DNA of 64,000 bases from Amycolatopsis azurea DSM 43854 (GTDB lineage: Bacteria; Actinomycetota; Actinomycetes; Mycobacteriales; Pseudonocardiaceae). Each line of letters begins with the position of its first letter. Position 1 is the first letter of the stretch. The notes beneath the pieces are model-generated. The model searched no databases. It was not told the origin of the DNA and saw only the letters and a program-made list of their open reading frames with translations. Location: NCBI RefSeq assembly GCF_001995215.1, contig NZ_MUXN01000025.1:1-64000 (forward strand). Reading direction: 5' to 3'. Positions 39,986 to 47,661 of the stretch are shown in pieces. Position numbers and translations under genes: made by a program.

Positions 39986-41536
39986 CTAGGCGGGCACCCG
40001 GGAGAGTGCGGCGGCCGCGGGCGGGGTGGGCGGAGGTACGGGAAGCGGCAGCGGCGCGCATTCGACGTCGGCCGTCCGCCCTGGCTTGCGGTCGGGCAGC
40101 GCCCCGGTCGCCAGATAGTCGGCGATCCGGTTGTCGACGCACGCGTTGCCGCGCGGGGTGATCGCGTGGCTCGTGCCACCCGGCTCACCGATCAGGCGAG
40201 CGCCGGGGAAGCGACTACGCACTTCGAGGCTGCCTTCGTACGGCGTCGCCGCGTCGAGCGTCTCGCCGATCATCAGCACGCTCGGCACCTTCTTGCCGTC
40301 GACCTTGACCGGCTTGCCGGGCTTCGCGGGCCAGAACAGGCAGGGCCCGTTGAACCAGGCGTTCTGCCACGTGAAGTACGGGGCCTTCTGGTAGGTCCGC
40401 CAGTTGTCGTGCTTCCACTGCTGCCAGCTCTGCGGCCACTTCACGTCGGTGCACTGGACGGCGAGGTAGACGGCGTAGCTGTTGTCGTCACCGCGGCCGC
40501 CGAAGCTCTCGAACAGGCCCTTCATCGTCTGCCAGTCGCCCTTGTTGACGAACTTCGCCAGCGCGTCACCGAGCAGCGTCCAGCGCAGCTGGTAGTAGGA
40601 GGCCTGATTGAACACGTCGAGCAACTCGTCCGGGCCGATGTAGCCGCCCGCCGGAACCGCGGCCAGCTTCTTCAGCTGTTCGTCGAAGACCTGTTTCACC
40701 GCGGCCTGGGTCTTGCCGAGGTGGTAGACGTCGTCGTGCGACGCGACCCAGCCGAACCAGATGTTGAGGTTGACGTCGTAGGCGAGGTCCTGGTTCAGGT
40801 TGGCCTGGTACCAGACGTTGCGGGGGTCCACAGTGGAATCGAGGACCATCCGGCGGACGTGCTGCGGGAACAGCGTCCCGTAGACCTGGCCGAGGTAGGT
40901 GCCGTAGGAATACCCGTAGAAGTTCAGCTGCTCCGCGCCGAGCGCCCTGCGGATGCCGTCCATGTCCTTGACCGTGTCGGTCGTCTTGATGTTGTCGAGC
41001 AGCGCGCGGCTGTTCTTCTCCGCGCACGCGTCGGCGTAGGACTTCGAGCGCTGAAGCCAGGTCTTCTCCAGCTCCCGCGTCGTCGGCACGTAGTTCGGCC
41101 GGTTGTAGTCCATGTAGTTCGGGATGCACGAAAGCGCGGGCTTGCTGGAGCCGACGCCGCGCGGGTCGAAGCCGACCCAGTCGTAGGCGTCGCCGGCGTG
41201 GTTCGGCACGCGCGGTCCGCGGGTCGCGAGCAGCAGCCCGGAACCGCCGGGGCCGCCCGGGTTCGTGAGCATGACGCCCTGATACTGCGCTTCGGACGTC
41301 TTGTGCTTGACGCGGCTGAGCGCGAGCTGGATCTTCTCGCCGCGTGGCCGCGAGTAGTCCAACGGGACCGGCAGGAAGCCGCATTCGGCTCCGGCGCTGA
41401 TCAACGCCGGGTCGGTGCACGCCCCCCAGGTGATCGTCTCGGCGGGCTGTGCCGCCTCAGCCGCACCGGCGGGCGCGGTCACCGCGACCGAGGCGAGCGT
41501 GGCCACGGCCAGCGCGGTGGTGAGAACACGTCTCAA
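39986..41536 (-). CDS. Secreted alpha/beta-hydrolase peptidase, tripeptidyl aminopeptidase type (516 aa)
   Basis: Exported peptidase of the SlpD/TAP group (abhydrolase plus TAP C-terminal domain), removing tripeptides from proteins. Signal VLTTALAVATLASVAVTAPAGA. Catalytic motifs: nucleophile in GYS210YG, acid near GETLDAATPYEGS and His in PGGTSHAI; oxyanion loop TNPGGPGGSG. Length is normal. Start: TTG at 41536, with GGAAAGGGAG five bases upstream and a complete signal peptide; no ATG in frame fits. It ends in a short Pro-rich tail. It is followed by a hairpin that separates it from the ABC operon. Confidence 0.88.
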   Translation of the reverse strand: MRRVLTTALAVATLASVAVTAPAGAAEAAQPAETITWGACTDPALISAGAECGFLPVPLDYSRPRGEKIQLALSRVKHKTSEAQYQGVMLTNPGGPGGSGLLLATRGPRVPNHAGDAYDWVGFDPRGVGSSKPALSCIPNYMDYNRPNYVPTTRELEKTWLQRSKSYADACAEKNSRALLDNIKTTDTVKDMDGIRRALGAEQLNFYGYSYGTYLGQVYGTLFPQHVRRMVLDSTVDPRNVWYQANLNQDLAYDVNLNIWFGWVASHDDVYHLGKTQAAVKQVFDEQLKKLAAVPAGGYIGPDELLDVFNQASYYQLRWTLLGDALAKFVNKGDWQTMKGLFESFGGRGDDNSYAVYLAVQCTDVKWPQSWQQWKHDNWRTYQKAPYFTWQNAWFNGPCLFWPAKPGKPVKVDGKKVPSVLMIGETLDAATPYEGSLEVRSRFPGARLIGEPGGTSHAITPRGNACVDNRIADYLATGALPDRKPGRTADVECAPLPLPVPPPTPPAAAALSRVPA

Positions 41537-41669
41537 GGTTTCTCCCTTTCCCTCCAAAGGTGAAAGCCCCGAAACCCTATCCACGTGCGTGACCTGCGAA
41601 AGCCCTCCCGAGAAGATCCCTACCAACGGCGGGTCCCGATCGCGGCAAACCGGGCAGCCGGTTAATCGG

Positions 41670-41698
41670 TTGGGAGGCCATGCGGGGCGCGCTAGGGT
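41670..41698 (+). promoter_or_regulatory. Promoter of the glycosyltransferase leader transcript
   Basis: TTGGGA (41670-41675), exact 17-base spacer, TAGGGT (41693-41698). The expected start point, 7-8 bases on, coincides with the A of the leader-peptide ATG (41706), which implies a leaderless first reading frame. Confidence 0.65.
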
Positions 41699-41705
41699 GC
41701 GGATC

Positions 41706-41738
41706 ATGATCTATCACGTGCGCATCCGCACCGCCTGA
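41706..41738 (+). CDS. Leader peptide MIYHVRIRTA with R-x-R arrest motif (10 aa)
   Basis: Ten codons, ATG to TGA, translating to MIYHVRIRTA, placed between a strong promoter and a terminator-like hairpin. Arg6-Ile7-Arg8 fits the R/K-x-R/K motif of macrolide-dependent ribosome arrest. The ErmDL leader has MTHSMRLR, with Arg-Leu-Arg at the same positions 6-8. Seen: the frame, its position and motif. Known: macrolides stall ribosomes at such motifs and so induce resistance genes. Inferred: this peptide senses macrolide and controls the downstream glycosyltransferase. Translation would start at the transcript's first base, as there is no Shine-Dalgarno. Confidence 0.65.
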   Translation: MIYHVRIRTA

Positions 41739-41795
41739 GACGGCGTGACCGCAGGGCCCCCGCGATCGGGAGGCCCCTTCTTCTGCGCGCCGTCT
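41738..41795 (+). terminator. Attenuator structure before the glycosyltransferase gene
   Basis: GGGCC...CCCG (41754-41762) pairs with CGGG-A-GGCCC (41767-41776): nine GC pairs, one bulge, CGAT loop, then CCTTCTTCT. This is a plausible weak intrinsic terminator. An outer stem AGACGGCG (41738-41745)/CGCCGTCT (41788-41795) encloses it. The left arm could instead pair with CACCGCC (41729-41735) across the stop codon, and GTCTG (41792-41796) can pair with CAGAC (41814-41818) next to the Shine-Dalgarno. These are mutually exclusive folds, as needed for attenuation. Confidence 0.55.
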
Positions 41796-41826
41796 GACGT
41801 CTCTTCACGGATCCAGACAGGACATC

Positions 41827-42996
41827 ATGCAGAAGCACATCGCCATGATCGGCTGCACCGCGCCGAGCCACATCTACCCCTCGCTGGCGGTCATCCGTGA
41901 GCTGGTCGCTCGCGGGCACCGCGTCAGCTACGTCGTGGGCGAGCCGCTCACCGGGCTGATCGAACCGACCGGGGCCGAGATCGTCCCGCATCCCTCGATC
42001 CTCCCGCTCGGCGACCAGTCGGCGTGGCCCGAGGACCCGGCGTCGCAGATGCGGGTCTTCCTCGACGAGGGCATCCAGGCGATGCCGGTGCTGACCGGGT
42101 TCTACGACGACGACCGCCCGGACCTGCTGCTGTACGACATCGGTGGGCTTCCGGCGCCGCTGCTCGCCAGGCGCTACGACGTTCCGGCGGTGCAGCTTTC
42201 CCCGACGTATGTCGCTTGGGAAGGCTACGAAGAGGACATGGCGGAGATCCTGACCTCGATCCGGTCCTCGCCGACCGGAAAGGACTACTTCGCCACTTTC
42301 ACCCGGTGGCTGAACGAAAACGGGATCGAGGCGGACGCCTGGGACTGGATCTCCCATCCGGAGCAGGTGCTCGCGCTGCTGCCGAGGGCGATGCAGCCCA
42401 ACGTCGAGCGGGTGCCGTCGTCGGTCCGGTTCGTCGGCCCGGCGCTCGACCCGGAACGGCTCGCCGACCGGAGCTGGACCCCGCCCGCCAACGGCAAGAA
42501 GGTCCTGCTGATGTCGCTCGGCACGGCGTTCACCGACCAGCTCGACCTGTTCCGCGCGTGCGTGGACGGGTTCCGCGACTCCGACTGGCACGTGGTCATC
42601 TCGATCGGGCAGACCGACGCGACCGAGCTCGGTCCGCTGCCCGGGCACATCGAGGTACACCAGTTCGTCCCGCAGCTCGCGGTGCTGGAGGCCGCGTCGG
42701 CGTTCATCACGCACGCCGGCATGGGCGGCAGCACCGAATCGCTGTGGTACGGCGTGCCGACCGTCGCGATCCCGCTGGCCACCGACGGTTTCGGCAACGC
42801 GGCGAAGCTGGCGGAACTGGGCGTGGGTGAGGAACTCGCGGCCGCCGACGTGACGGCGTCGACGTTGCGGGCGGCTGTCGAGCGGGTCGCCGGGTCACCT
42901 GAGGTGGCAGCGCGTCTCGCCGAGGTTCAGACCGAGACCAGGGGGAACGGCGGGATCGACCGGGCGGCGGACGCCGTGGAGTCCTTCCTGCGGTAA
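41827..42996 (+). CDS. Macrolide-type glycosyltransferase, OleD/MgtA-like (389 aa)
   Basis: GT1 family (GT-B fold) enzyme that in known relatives attaches a sugar from a UDP-sugar to macrolides and inactivates them. The N-terminal part IAMIGCTAPSHIYPSLAVIR carries His15 at the catalytic position; RELVARGHRVSYVVGEP is typical of OleD/MgtA. The donor-binding region is HAGMGGSTESLWYGVPTVAIP, then ATDGFGNA, where the frequent DQ is DG. AGG stands five bases before the ATG. It lies behind a leader peptide with a macrolide-arrest motif, which independently supports a macrolide-resistance role. No macrolide synthase is in the window. Confidence 0.85.
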   Translation: MQKHIAMIGCTAPSHIYPSLAVIRELVARGHRVSYVVGEPLTGLIEPTGAEIVPHPSILPLGDQSAWPEDPASQMRVFLDEGIQAMPVLTGFYDDDRPDLLLYDIGGLPAPLLARRYDVPAVQLSPTYVAWEGYEEDMAEILTSIRSSPTGKDYFATFTRWLNENGIEADAWDWISHPEQVLALLPRAMQPNVERVPSSVRFVGPALDPERLADRSWTPPANGKKVLLMSLGTAFTDQLDLFRACVDGFRDSDWHVVISIGQTDATELGPLPGHIEVHQFVPQLAVLEAASAFITHAGMGGSTESLWYGVPTVAIPLATDGFGNAAKLAELGVGEELAAADVTASTLRAAVERVAGSPEVAARLAEVQTETRGNGGIDRAADAVESFLR

Positions 42997-42998
42997 GC

Positions 42999-43044
42999 CT
43001 CGTGAGTGGTGAGGACGGTTAGAACCGTCCTCACCACTCACGAG
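42999..43044. terminator. Perfect 22-bp-arm palindrome at convergent ends, GTGAGTGG family
   Basis: Arms CTCGTGAGTGGTGAGGACGG... (42999-43020) and complement (43023-43044), AG centre, no mismatch. It fills the 51-base gap between two convergent stops (42996 and 43048), so it is almost certainly a bidirectional terminator. Confidence 0.9.
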
Positions 43045-43047
43045 CGT

Positions 43048-44775
43048 TCAGGTGCCCCGGATCTCGTTCAGGTAGTTGTAGATCGTGTACCGCGTGACGT
43101 CGAGTTCCCCGGCGAGGTGGTCCACGGAGTCCTTGATGAGGAAGAACCCGGCCTCGTCCAGCTCCCGGACCACGGCCGCCTTGTGCCGCTTCTTCATCAG
43201 GTCCACCGGGATCCCGGCCTTCGTCACCGCGCGCCCGATCAGGAACCGTTGCAGGCTGTCGACGTCCGGCGGGAACGTCTCGGGTTCGTGCCCGTTGGCC
43301 TTGGGCGCGCCGTCGGACAGCCGGTTGACGCACAGGCAGCCGATCGCGACCCCGTCGGCGTCCCGCAGGAACAGGGTCGAGGAGCGGATCGCGCGCCCGT
43401 CGGGGCCGTGGGTCTCGTAGTTCGTCAGGTCCTGCGTGGTGCCGCGACGGACAAGGCCCAGCAGGAGATCCGTCATCGGCCCGCCGACCGTCCGGCCGGT
43501 GAGGTCGCCCGCGATGGCGACGATCGAGTCCGGCAGCCTGCTCAGATCGTGCAGCAGGACTTCATTGCCCGGCCCCAGCATCGCCGCGAGCGCGTGCACC
43601 GCCGGGACGAGCGCCGTGAGCAGGTCCCCCGAGGCCGCCGACGCGACGGCGGGAACCTCGAAGACACGGGCCGGTTTCGTCAAGCGAACCAACGCCGAGC
43701 GCACCAGTTCCGCCGCGCTCGCCGGGGTCGAGGCGTGCGGGGACAGCCGGACGTGTTCCGGCCGCACGGTCGCGGCGATCCCGGCGTCCGCCAGCGCGGA
43801 ACCCACCTGTTCGGCGGCGTGCCCCGGCAGGGTGAAGGCGAGGATCCCGGCCCGTCGCTCGACGGCCGAAACCACCTCTCCTCCCAGGGATTTCACGACT
43901 TCTTCGAGTTCGCCTACGCGTTCGGTGATCCGTCCGGCGATGGCCGCGACACCCGCCTCCTCGACCAGCTCCAACGCGGCCGCGAACGCGCCCGAGGTGA
44001 TCGGGCTGAGGTTCGAGATCGACCACGCGGCCGCGGTGTCGTCGGCCGGATGGATCTCGTCGTCGAACAGACCCGGGTCACGGGCGCCGGTCCAGCCGGA
44101 CAGGATCGGTTCCATCCGCTCCAACGCGCGGTCGGACAGCACGGCGAATCCGGTGCCCCAGCCCGCCCGAAGCCATTTCTGACCGCCGACGACGAGCACG
44201 TCCGCGACCTCCCAGGGCGCCTCGGTCACGCCGAAGCCCTGGATGCCGTCGACGACGAGCAGCCTGTCCCCTGCCACCTCGCGGATCGCCGCCAGGTCGG
44301 CGCGATACCCGGTGCGGAAGTCGACCGCGCTCACGCTGACCAGCGACGTCTCCGGCGTCAGCGCCGCCTTGACCGCGTCCGCCGTGACGTTCCCGAGCGG
44401 CAGCCGCCGCACGGTCAGCCGTCCCGCCTGTTCGGCCCGTGCCCACGGATAGGTGTTGGCCGGGAACTCCGCCGCCGACACCAGCGCTTCACCGCTGGGG
44501 GCGTTGAACGCGGCCTGGAACAGTCCGAGACTGGTATGCGGAAGCAGCACCGTGTGGTCGGTGTCGCTGCCGGAAAGCCGCGCGGCGGCGGCCTTGGCGC
44601 GGGTCTCCTGCCGCATCAGGTCGTCCACAGTGGACGGACCGGCCTTGGTCGAGGCGTCGAGCAGGCTCGCCGTCGTGTCGAGCACGGCGTGCGACGGCGG
44701 ACCGAACCGGGCGAAGTCGAGGTACCCGGCCGGTTCGTCGAACTGCAGCAGGTACCGCGGGGCGATCCGCGTCAT
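43048..44775 (-). CDS. Fusion of class V aminotransferase-like PLP enzyme with YheO/DauR-type regulator (575 aa)
   Basis: Residues 1-365 are a fold-type I PLP enzyme of the aminotransferase V/cysteine-desulfurase group: TVLLPHTSLGLFQAAFN, D176 in LLVVDGIQG, PLP lysine in VVGGQK200WLRAGWGTG. Residues about 385-490 form a YheO-type PAS-like domain (LGPGNEVLLHDLSRLPDSIVA, LFLRDADGVAIGCLCVN). Residues 525-575 are a helix-turn-helix (VVRELDEAGFFLIKDSVDHL, DVTRYTIYNYLNEI). So one chain combines an amino-acid-metabolising enzyme with a DauR/YheO-like DNA-binding module. It overlaps the amino-acid ABC ATPase gene by four bases (ATGA) and is last in that operon. Tandem palindromes before the operon are its candidate operators. 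Substrate unknown. Confidence 0.85.
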   Translation of the reverse strand: MTRIAPRYLLQFDEPAGYLDFARFGPPSHAVLDTTASLLDASTKAGPSTVDDLMRQETRAKAAAARLSGSDTDHTVLLPHTSLGLFQAAFNAPSGEALVSAAEFPANTYPWARAEQAGRLTVRRLPLGNVTADAVKAALTPETSLVSVSAVDFRTGYRADLAAIREVAGDRLLVVDGIQGFGVTEAPWEVADVLVVGGQKWLRAGWGTGFAVLSDRALERMEPILSGWTGARDPGLFDDEIHPADDTAAAWSISNLSPITSGAFAAALELVEEAGVAAIAGRITERVGELEEVVKSLGGEVVSAVERRAGILAFTLPGHAAEQVGSALADAGIAATVRPEHVRLSPHASTPASAAELVRSALVRLTKPARVFEVPAVASAASGDLLTALVPAVHALAAMLGPGNEVLLHDLSRLPDSIVAIAGDLTGRTVGGPMTDLLLGLVRRGTTQDLTNYETHGPDGRAIRSSTLFLRDADGVAIGCLCVNRLSDGAPKANGHEPETFPPDVDSLQRFLIGRAVTKAGIPVDLMKKRHKAAVVRELDEAGFFLIKDSVDHLAGELDVTRYTIYNYLNEIRGT

Positions 44776-45545
44776 GCGAGGACCCTGGCCAGGAACTGCT
44801 GGGTCCGCTCGTGCTTCGGATCGCTCAGGATCTCCCCCGGCGGGCCGGTCTCGACGACCGCGCCGTCGGCCATGAACACCACCTCGTCCGCGGCCTCGGC
44901 CGCGAACCCCATCTCGTGCGTCACCACGACCATCGTCATCCCCTCCGCGGCCAACGTACCCATCACCGCCAGCACCTCGCCCACGAGTTCCGGGTCGAGC
45001 GCCGACGTCGGCTCGTCGAACAGCATCAGCTTCGGCTTCATCGCGAGCGACCGGGCGATCGCGACCCGCTGCTGCTGCCCGCCCGAGAGCTGCGCCGGAT
45101 AGGCGTCGGCGCGGTGCGCGAGGCCGACCCTGTCGAGCAGTTCGAGCGCCTGCTCCCGGGCTTCGTCCAAGGGGACACCGAGTACCCGCACCGGCCCCTC
45201 GACGACGTTCTGCAACGCCGTCCGGTGGCCGAACAGGTTGAACCGCTGGAACACCATGCCGATGTCACGCCGCTGCCGGGCGACCTCGCGTTCCTTCAGC
45301 TCGTACAGCTTGCCGCCCCGCAGCCGGAAGCCGATCGGTTCGCCGTCGACCCAGACCTGTCCGGCGTCGATCGTCTCCAGATGGTTGACGCAGCGCAGGA
45401 ACGTGCTCTTCCCCGCGCCGGACGGGCCGAGCAGGCAGACCACCTGTCCTTTGTGGACTTCGAGGTCGATCCCGCTCAGTACTTCGGTGTGGCCGTAGCT
45501 CTTGCGGACGCCGACGGCCTTCAGCAGTGCCTCAGCCACGTTCAC
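44772..45545 (-). CDS. Polar amino-acid ABC importer ATP-binding protein, GlnQ-like (257 aa)
   Basis: Energises import of an amino acid. Walker A GPSGAGKST, Q-loop IGMVFQRFNLFGH, signature LSGGQQQRVAIARSLA, Walker B LMLFDEPTSALDPELV, H-loop MVVVTHEMGFAAEAAD. The insert around FRLRGGKLYELKEREVARQR is common in the family. Overlaps both neighbours (14 bases with the permease, four with the fusion enzyme). Confidence 0.93.
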   Translation of the reverse strand: MNVAEALLKAVGVRKSYGHTEVLSGIDLEVHKGQVVCLLGPSGAGKSTFLRCVNHLETIDAGQVWVDGEPIGFRLRGGKLYELKEREVARQRRDIGMVFQRFNLFGHRTALQNVVEGPVRVLGVPLDEAREQALELLDRVGLAHRADAYPAQLSGGQQQRVAIARSLAMKPKLMLFDEPTSALDPELVGEVLAVMGTLAAEGMTMVVVTHEMGFAAEAADEVVFMADGAVVETGPPGEILSDPKHERTQQFLARVLA

Positions 45546-46446
45546 TCCTCACCAGCGGCGCGGTGCGCAAGGCCTTGGCGGCGCGGGAGAACGGGCTCCG
45601 CGACCGGTCTTCGGAATCGAAGGCGCGCTCCAGATAGTGCTGCCCGACCCCGGCGACGGTCACCACGACCATGTACCAGACCGCGGCCGCCAGCAGGGTC
45701 TCCATCACCAGCAGGTTGTTGGACGAGATGTTGTTGGCGGCGTGGATCAGTTCGGTCACCCCGATCACCGAAGCCATCGACGTCCCCTTGAGCATGTTGA
45801 TGAAGTCGTTGCCGGTCGGCGGGATGATCACCCGCATCGCCTGCGGCAGCACCACCCGGCGCAGCGTCGCGCCCGGCGACATCCCGATCGACTTCGCCGC
45901 TTCGGTCTGTCCACTGTCGACACTGTTCAACCCGGCGCGGACGATCTCCGCCATGTACGCGCTTTCGTTGAGCGCCAGCCCGAGCAGCGCGGCGGTGAAC
46001 GCGGTGATCAGCACGTTGGTCTGCTCGTGCAGCAGGTAGCCGCCGAACGGCAGCGGGATCGAGATGAACTCGAAGACCAGCGCGAGGTTGTACCAGATGA
46101 GGATCTGCAACAGCACCGGAAGCCCGCGGAACAGCCAGATGTAGCCTGCCGCGAACCAGCGCGCCACCGGATTCGCCGAGCGGCGCATCAGGGCGATCAC
46201 GATGCCGATGACGATCGCCGACCCCTGCGCGATCACCGCGAGCAGCACGGTGTTGAGCAGGCCGACCGCCATCACCCGGTACCACAGGAACTCCGGGACC
46301 GAATCCCACTGGATCTGCGCGTTCCCGAGTGCGATCCCGAGCAGGACCAGCAGCACCAGGATGATCACACCGCTGACCCAGCGGCCCCAGTGCTTCAGCC
46401 GGACGATGGGCAGCGGCTCAAGGGGCGCCCGCTCAACTTCCGCCAT
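45532..46446 (-). CDS. Polar amino-acid ABC importer permease, HisM/GlnP type (304 aa)
   Basis: Membrane subunit with an N-terminal polar stretch, a first hydrophobic segment (GVIILVLLVLLGIALG) and the BPD_transp_1 core: FLWYRVMAVGLLNTVLLAVIA, YIWLFRGLPVLLQILIWYN, LNESAYMAEIVRAGLNSVDSG (EAA loop context) and RVVLPQAMRVIIPPTGNDFI. The ATG at 46446 has GGAGG nine bases upstream and overlaps the receptor gene by 14 bases. A single permease gene suggests a homodimer. Confidence 0.9.
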   Translation of the reverse strand: MAEVERAPLEPLPIVRLKHWGRWVSGVIILVLLVLLGIALGNAQIQWDSVPEFLWYRVMAVGLLNTVLLAVIAQGSAIVIGIVIALMRRSANPVARWFAAGYIWLFRGLPVLLQILIWYNLALVFEFISIPLPFGGYLLHEQTNVLITAFTAALLGLALNESAYMAEIVRAGLNSVDSGQTEAAKSIGMSPGATLRRVVLPQAMRVIIPPTGNDFINMLKGTSMASVIGVTELIHAANNISSNNLLVMETLLAAAVWYMVVVTVAGVGQHYLERAFDSEDRSRSPFSRAAKALRTAPLVRSERG

Positions 46447-47401
46447 TGAGCTTCGCCTCCTTGAGCGCGCCCTGCTCGACACCCCAGGCCTGGAGGATCT
46501 TGCCGTAGCCGCCGTCGACGATCAGGGACTGCAACGCCTTTTGGATCGACTCGGCGAGCGGCTTGTTCTCCTTGTTGACGCCGATCCCGTACGGCCCGCC
46601 GTTGATCGGCTCGCCCGGGACGACCTCGAAGAACTTGCCCTCGCCGGCGGTGCGGGAGATGTAGACCGCACTGGGCAGGTCGTTGAGGATGGCGGCGACC
46701 CGGCCGGTGCGGAGCTGGTTCTGGTTCTGGGTGTCGGAATCGGTCGCGGTCACGGTCAGCGCGGGCTTGCCCGCCTGCGTGCACTTGCCGTTCTGCTCTT
46801 CGGCGAACTTCTGGTGGCTCGTGCCCTGCACGACCGCGACGTTCTTGCCGCACAGCGTGTCCGGGCCGGAGATCTGGTCGGGATTGCCCTTGCGGACCAT
46901 GATCGTGATGCCGGAGGAGAAGTAGTCGACGAAGTCGATCTGCGCCTGGCGGGTCTTGGTGTCGTTCATCGCGGCCATCGTGAGGTCGACGCGGCCGGAC
47001 TGGAGGCTCGTGATGAGCGAGCCGAACGCCATGTCCTGGTGGTGCACGGTGACGCCCAGCTTCTTGCCGATGGCCTTGGCGAGGTCGACCTCGTAGCCGA
47101 TCGGGGTCTTGCCGTCGGCGGCGTAGAAGTTGTTGGGCGCGGACTGCAGGTTCGACGCCAGGTGCAGCATCCCGGCCTGCGCGTACTTCGCGGGCAGCGT
47201 GCCGGCGACGGCGGTGTCCTTTTGGACGGCCTCGATCAGTGCGGCCGTGTCCGGGATCGCGGACGGCGCCCCGGAGGCCGCGGGTTCCTGGCCGCCTGCC
47301 CCGTCGGGCCCGCCTCCGCAGGCCGCGGTGACGAGCGCGGCCAGGCCGGTGAGCACGGCCAAGCGCCAGGTTCGGGTCAGGGTGTGCGGCGTCGACGGCA
47401 T
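46433..47401 (-). CDS. Amino-acid ABC substrate-binding lipoprotein (322 aa)
   Basis: SBP_bac_3 family receptor. Signal WRLAVLTGLAALVTAAC with lipobox, then a type II binding fold: IGYEVDLAKAIGKKLGVTVH, GSLITSLQSGRVDLTMAAMN, RQAQIDFVDYFSSGITIMV, CGKNVAVVQGTSHQKF and GPYGIGVNKENKPLAESIQ. GGAGGACCGTC precedes the ATG. First gene of receptor-permease-ATPase-fusion enzyme; two palindromic operators lie 39-73 bases upstream. Acidic, basic or small amino-acid preference is not readable. Confidence 0.9.
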   Translation of the reverse strand: MPSTPHTLTRTWRLAVLTGLAALVTAACGGGPDGAGGQEPAASGAPSAIPDTAALIEAVQKDTAVAGTLPAKYAQAGMLHLASNLQSAPNNFYAADGKTPIGYEVDLAKAIGKKLGVTVHHQDMAFGSLITSLQSGRVDLTMAAMNDTKTRQAQIDFVDYFSSGITIMVRKGNPDQISGPDTLCGKNVAVVQGTSHQKFAEEQNGKCTQAGKPALTVTATDSDTQNQNQLRTGRVAAILNDLPSAVYISRTAGEGKFFEVVPGEPINGGPYGIGVNKENKPLAESIQKALQSLIVDGGYGKILQAWGVEQGALKEAKLNGGS

Positions 47402-47439
47402 GACGGTCCTCCACGGTGCCTCGGGTGGTCGCCGACGCT

Positions 47440-47474
47440 ACAACTGCCTGTTGAAGAGGTCAACTGACAGTTGA
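47440..47474. promoter_or_regulatory. Tandem palindromic operators of the amino-acid operon
   Basis: TCAACTG-A-CAGTTGA (47460-47474) is a perfect 15-base palindrome; ACAACTGCCTGTTGA (47440-47454) is an imperfect copy. Centres are exactly 20 bases apart, about two helical turns, suiting two cooperating dimers. The fusion regulator encoded at the end of the operon is the prime candidate. Confidence 0.7.
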
Positions 47475-47503
47475 AATCTTGTCCGGTGGATGTCCGCCTT
47501 GTC

Positions 47504-47565
47504 GCGTTTAGTCCTCTGGGTGCGGTCCTTGCACACGCAAGTACCGCATCCAGAGGACTAAACGC
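47504..47565. repeat. Hairpin with 16-bp perfect arms
   Basis: GCGTTTAGTCCTCTGG (47504-47519) and complement (47550-47565), extending inward through TGCGGT/ACCGCA with one mismatch. Confidence 0.8.
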
Positions 47566-47591
47566 AGCGCGGCGAGGGGGCGGGGCGAGCG

Positions 47592-47640
47592 CGTGAAGGC
47601 CCCCTTCCCTCGGCTGAACCGAGGGAAGGGGGCCTTCACG
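47592..47640. terminator. Perfect hairpin of the TGAAGGCCCCCTTC family
   Basis: 22-bp arms CGTGAAGGCCCCCTTCCCTC.. (47592-47613) and complement (47619-47640), loop CTGAA, 22 bases beyond the stop of the minus-strand GH8 gene. Same core as 39927-39975. Confidence 0.88.
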
Positions 47641-47661
47641 AGGGAAGCGGCCGGATGGCGG

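Noticed and set aside
47592..47640. Perfect hairpin as insertion-sequence end
   Set aside because: No transposase, target duplication or second end nearby; treated as an intergenic palindrome.
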